Source: Symbiodinium natans
Taxonomy: Eukaryota > Sar > Dinophyceae > Suessiales > Symbiodiniaceae
Assembly: GCA_905221605.1 (NCBI GenBank)
Contig: CAJNDS010002173.1
Coordinates: forward strand, 188,001-248,000
DNA length: 60,000 nt
Reading direction: 5' to 3'
Position 1 is the stretch's first letter; the number at the start of each line of letters is the position of its first letter. The position numbers and the translations under genes were made by a program. Shown piece by piece: positions 59,591 to 60,000 of the stretch. The notes under the pieces were generated by a model that worked only from the letters and a program-made list of their open reading frames with translations, was not told where the DNA came from and made no database searches.

Positions 59591-59758
59591 AGCAGGGTTT
59601 AGGGTTGAGGGTTGAGGCTTGAGGGTTGAGGAAGTGAATAAGAGGTTCAGGGTTGTTTCAGGCTTGGGGATTCAGGGCGTTTTGGGAGGGTTTTCAGGGC
59701 CTGGGACACCGCAAACCCTTCAAGCTTCACTTCGACGCAAAACAAAGCAGGAAGCCAG
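59591..59758. repeat. decayed telomere-like sequence
   Basis: TTTAGGG, TTGAGGG and CTTGAGGG units at about 59597-59632, then unique sequence without genes. Confidence 0.6.
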
Positions 59759-59855
59759 TTTGACTTAGTAAGTAGGATTGGTAAGGTGGGTTATGGGGAT
59801 TACAATAGGGCTTCTAGGGATTGTAGGGGATGCTCAGCAGACTTACTAAGTCAAA
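59759..59855. mobile_element. MITE-like element, copy B
   Basis: 97 bp with perfect 15-bp terminal inverted repeats TTTGACTTAGTAAGT / ACTTACTAAGTCAAA. The interior is G-rich (GGGTTATGGGGATTACAATA). Similar throughout to 8378-8462. Non-autonomous; no target duplication was evident. Confidence 0.7.
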
Positions 59856-60000
59856 AGAGCTTTCAATCAGGGTCAGGCCTGTGACATACCGTCGCCAAAT
59901 CATGTCTTACTTGTACCTGATGGGCCAACTAAGTGCCGATGGCAGATCCTGCCGTGCAGTATCTTGGGACTGGGCAGATTCCGGGCACACAGGATTTTCA

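Overview
The window looks like nuclear DNA of a dinoflagellate-type alga. Three things suggest this: (1) dense interstitial arrays of the 7-mer CCCTAAA/TTTAGGG with many decayed variants; (2) a run of RCC1-like repeat modules of the form 'xxAFAAxRxDGSVVxWGxxxxGGDSSxVQxQL', a family I know as very abundant in dinoflagellate (Symbiodinium-type) genomes; (3) very short exons with G/C at third codon positions, set in long introns. No bacterial operon, rRNA, tRNA or CRISPR was seen. The taxonomic call is inference.

Left part (about 1.5-9.5 kb, minus strand): consecutive short exons can be read, right to left, as one RCC1-like repeat protein. Neighbouring exons carry complementary halves of the repeat unit, for example 4090-4030 (..AFAALRGDGS), then 3817-3748 (VVSWGDPGFG..VQDQL), then 3623-3562 ([16 protein letters not shown]), and so on. 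The introns are full of telomere-like repeats, poly(C)/poly(G) runs and microsatellites.

Middle part (about 9.8-48.3 kb): no long gene is visible. There are dozens of protein-like islands of 60-300 bp, usually G/C-rich at third positions, many ending at plausible AG / GT or GC boundaries. They probably are exons (or exon relics) of several intron-rich genes on both strands. I recognise almost none of them. Where the frame opposite a G/C-rich exon is also open, strand is uncertain; at 2797-2976 a convincing plus-strand frame turned out to lie antisense to an RCC1-like exon. These entries therefore carry moderate or low confidence. Between them lie telomere-like arrays, two 9-bp derivatives of the telomere repeat, a 500-bp (TGCG)n array and many AT, GA and CA tracts.

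Right part (48.4-59.5 kb, minus strand): an about 11.1-kb non-LTR (LINE-type) retrotransposon. Its 3483-codon frame carries zinc-binding segments, an RRM, an AP-like endonuclease, a reverse transcriptase with YADD, C2H2-type fingers and, at the very end, a complete-looking ubiquitin-specific protease (USP) domain with Cys box, QHDAAEF box and His/Asp box. Two stretches of the element (59318-58710 and 50676-49693) are better coded in other frames, so the long frame is a composite. A perfect 15-bp direct repeat (48349-48363 and 59464-59478) and a 3' tail of CAAAGT repeats suggest the insertion boundaries. The insertion lies just upstream of a candidate 3' splice site of a minus-strand exon (48343-48268). 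A 107-bp imperfect palindrome and a MITE-like element (97 bp, with a relative at 8.4 kb) lie just outside its 5' end.
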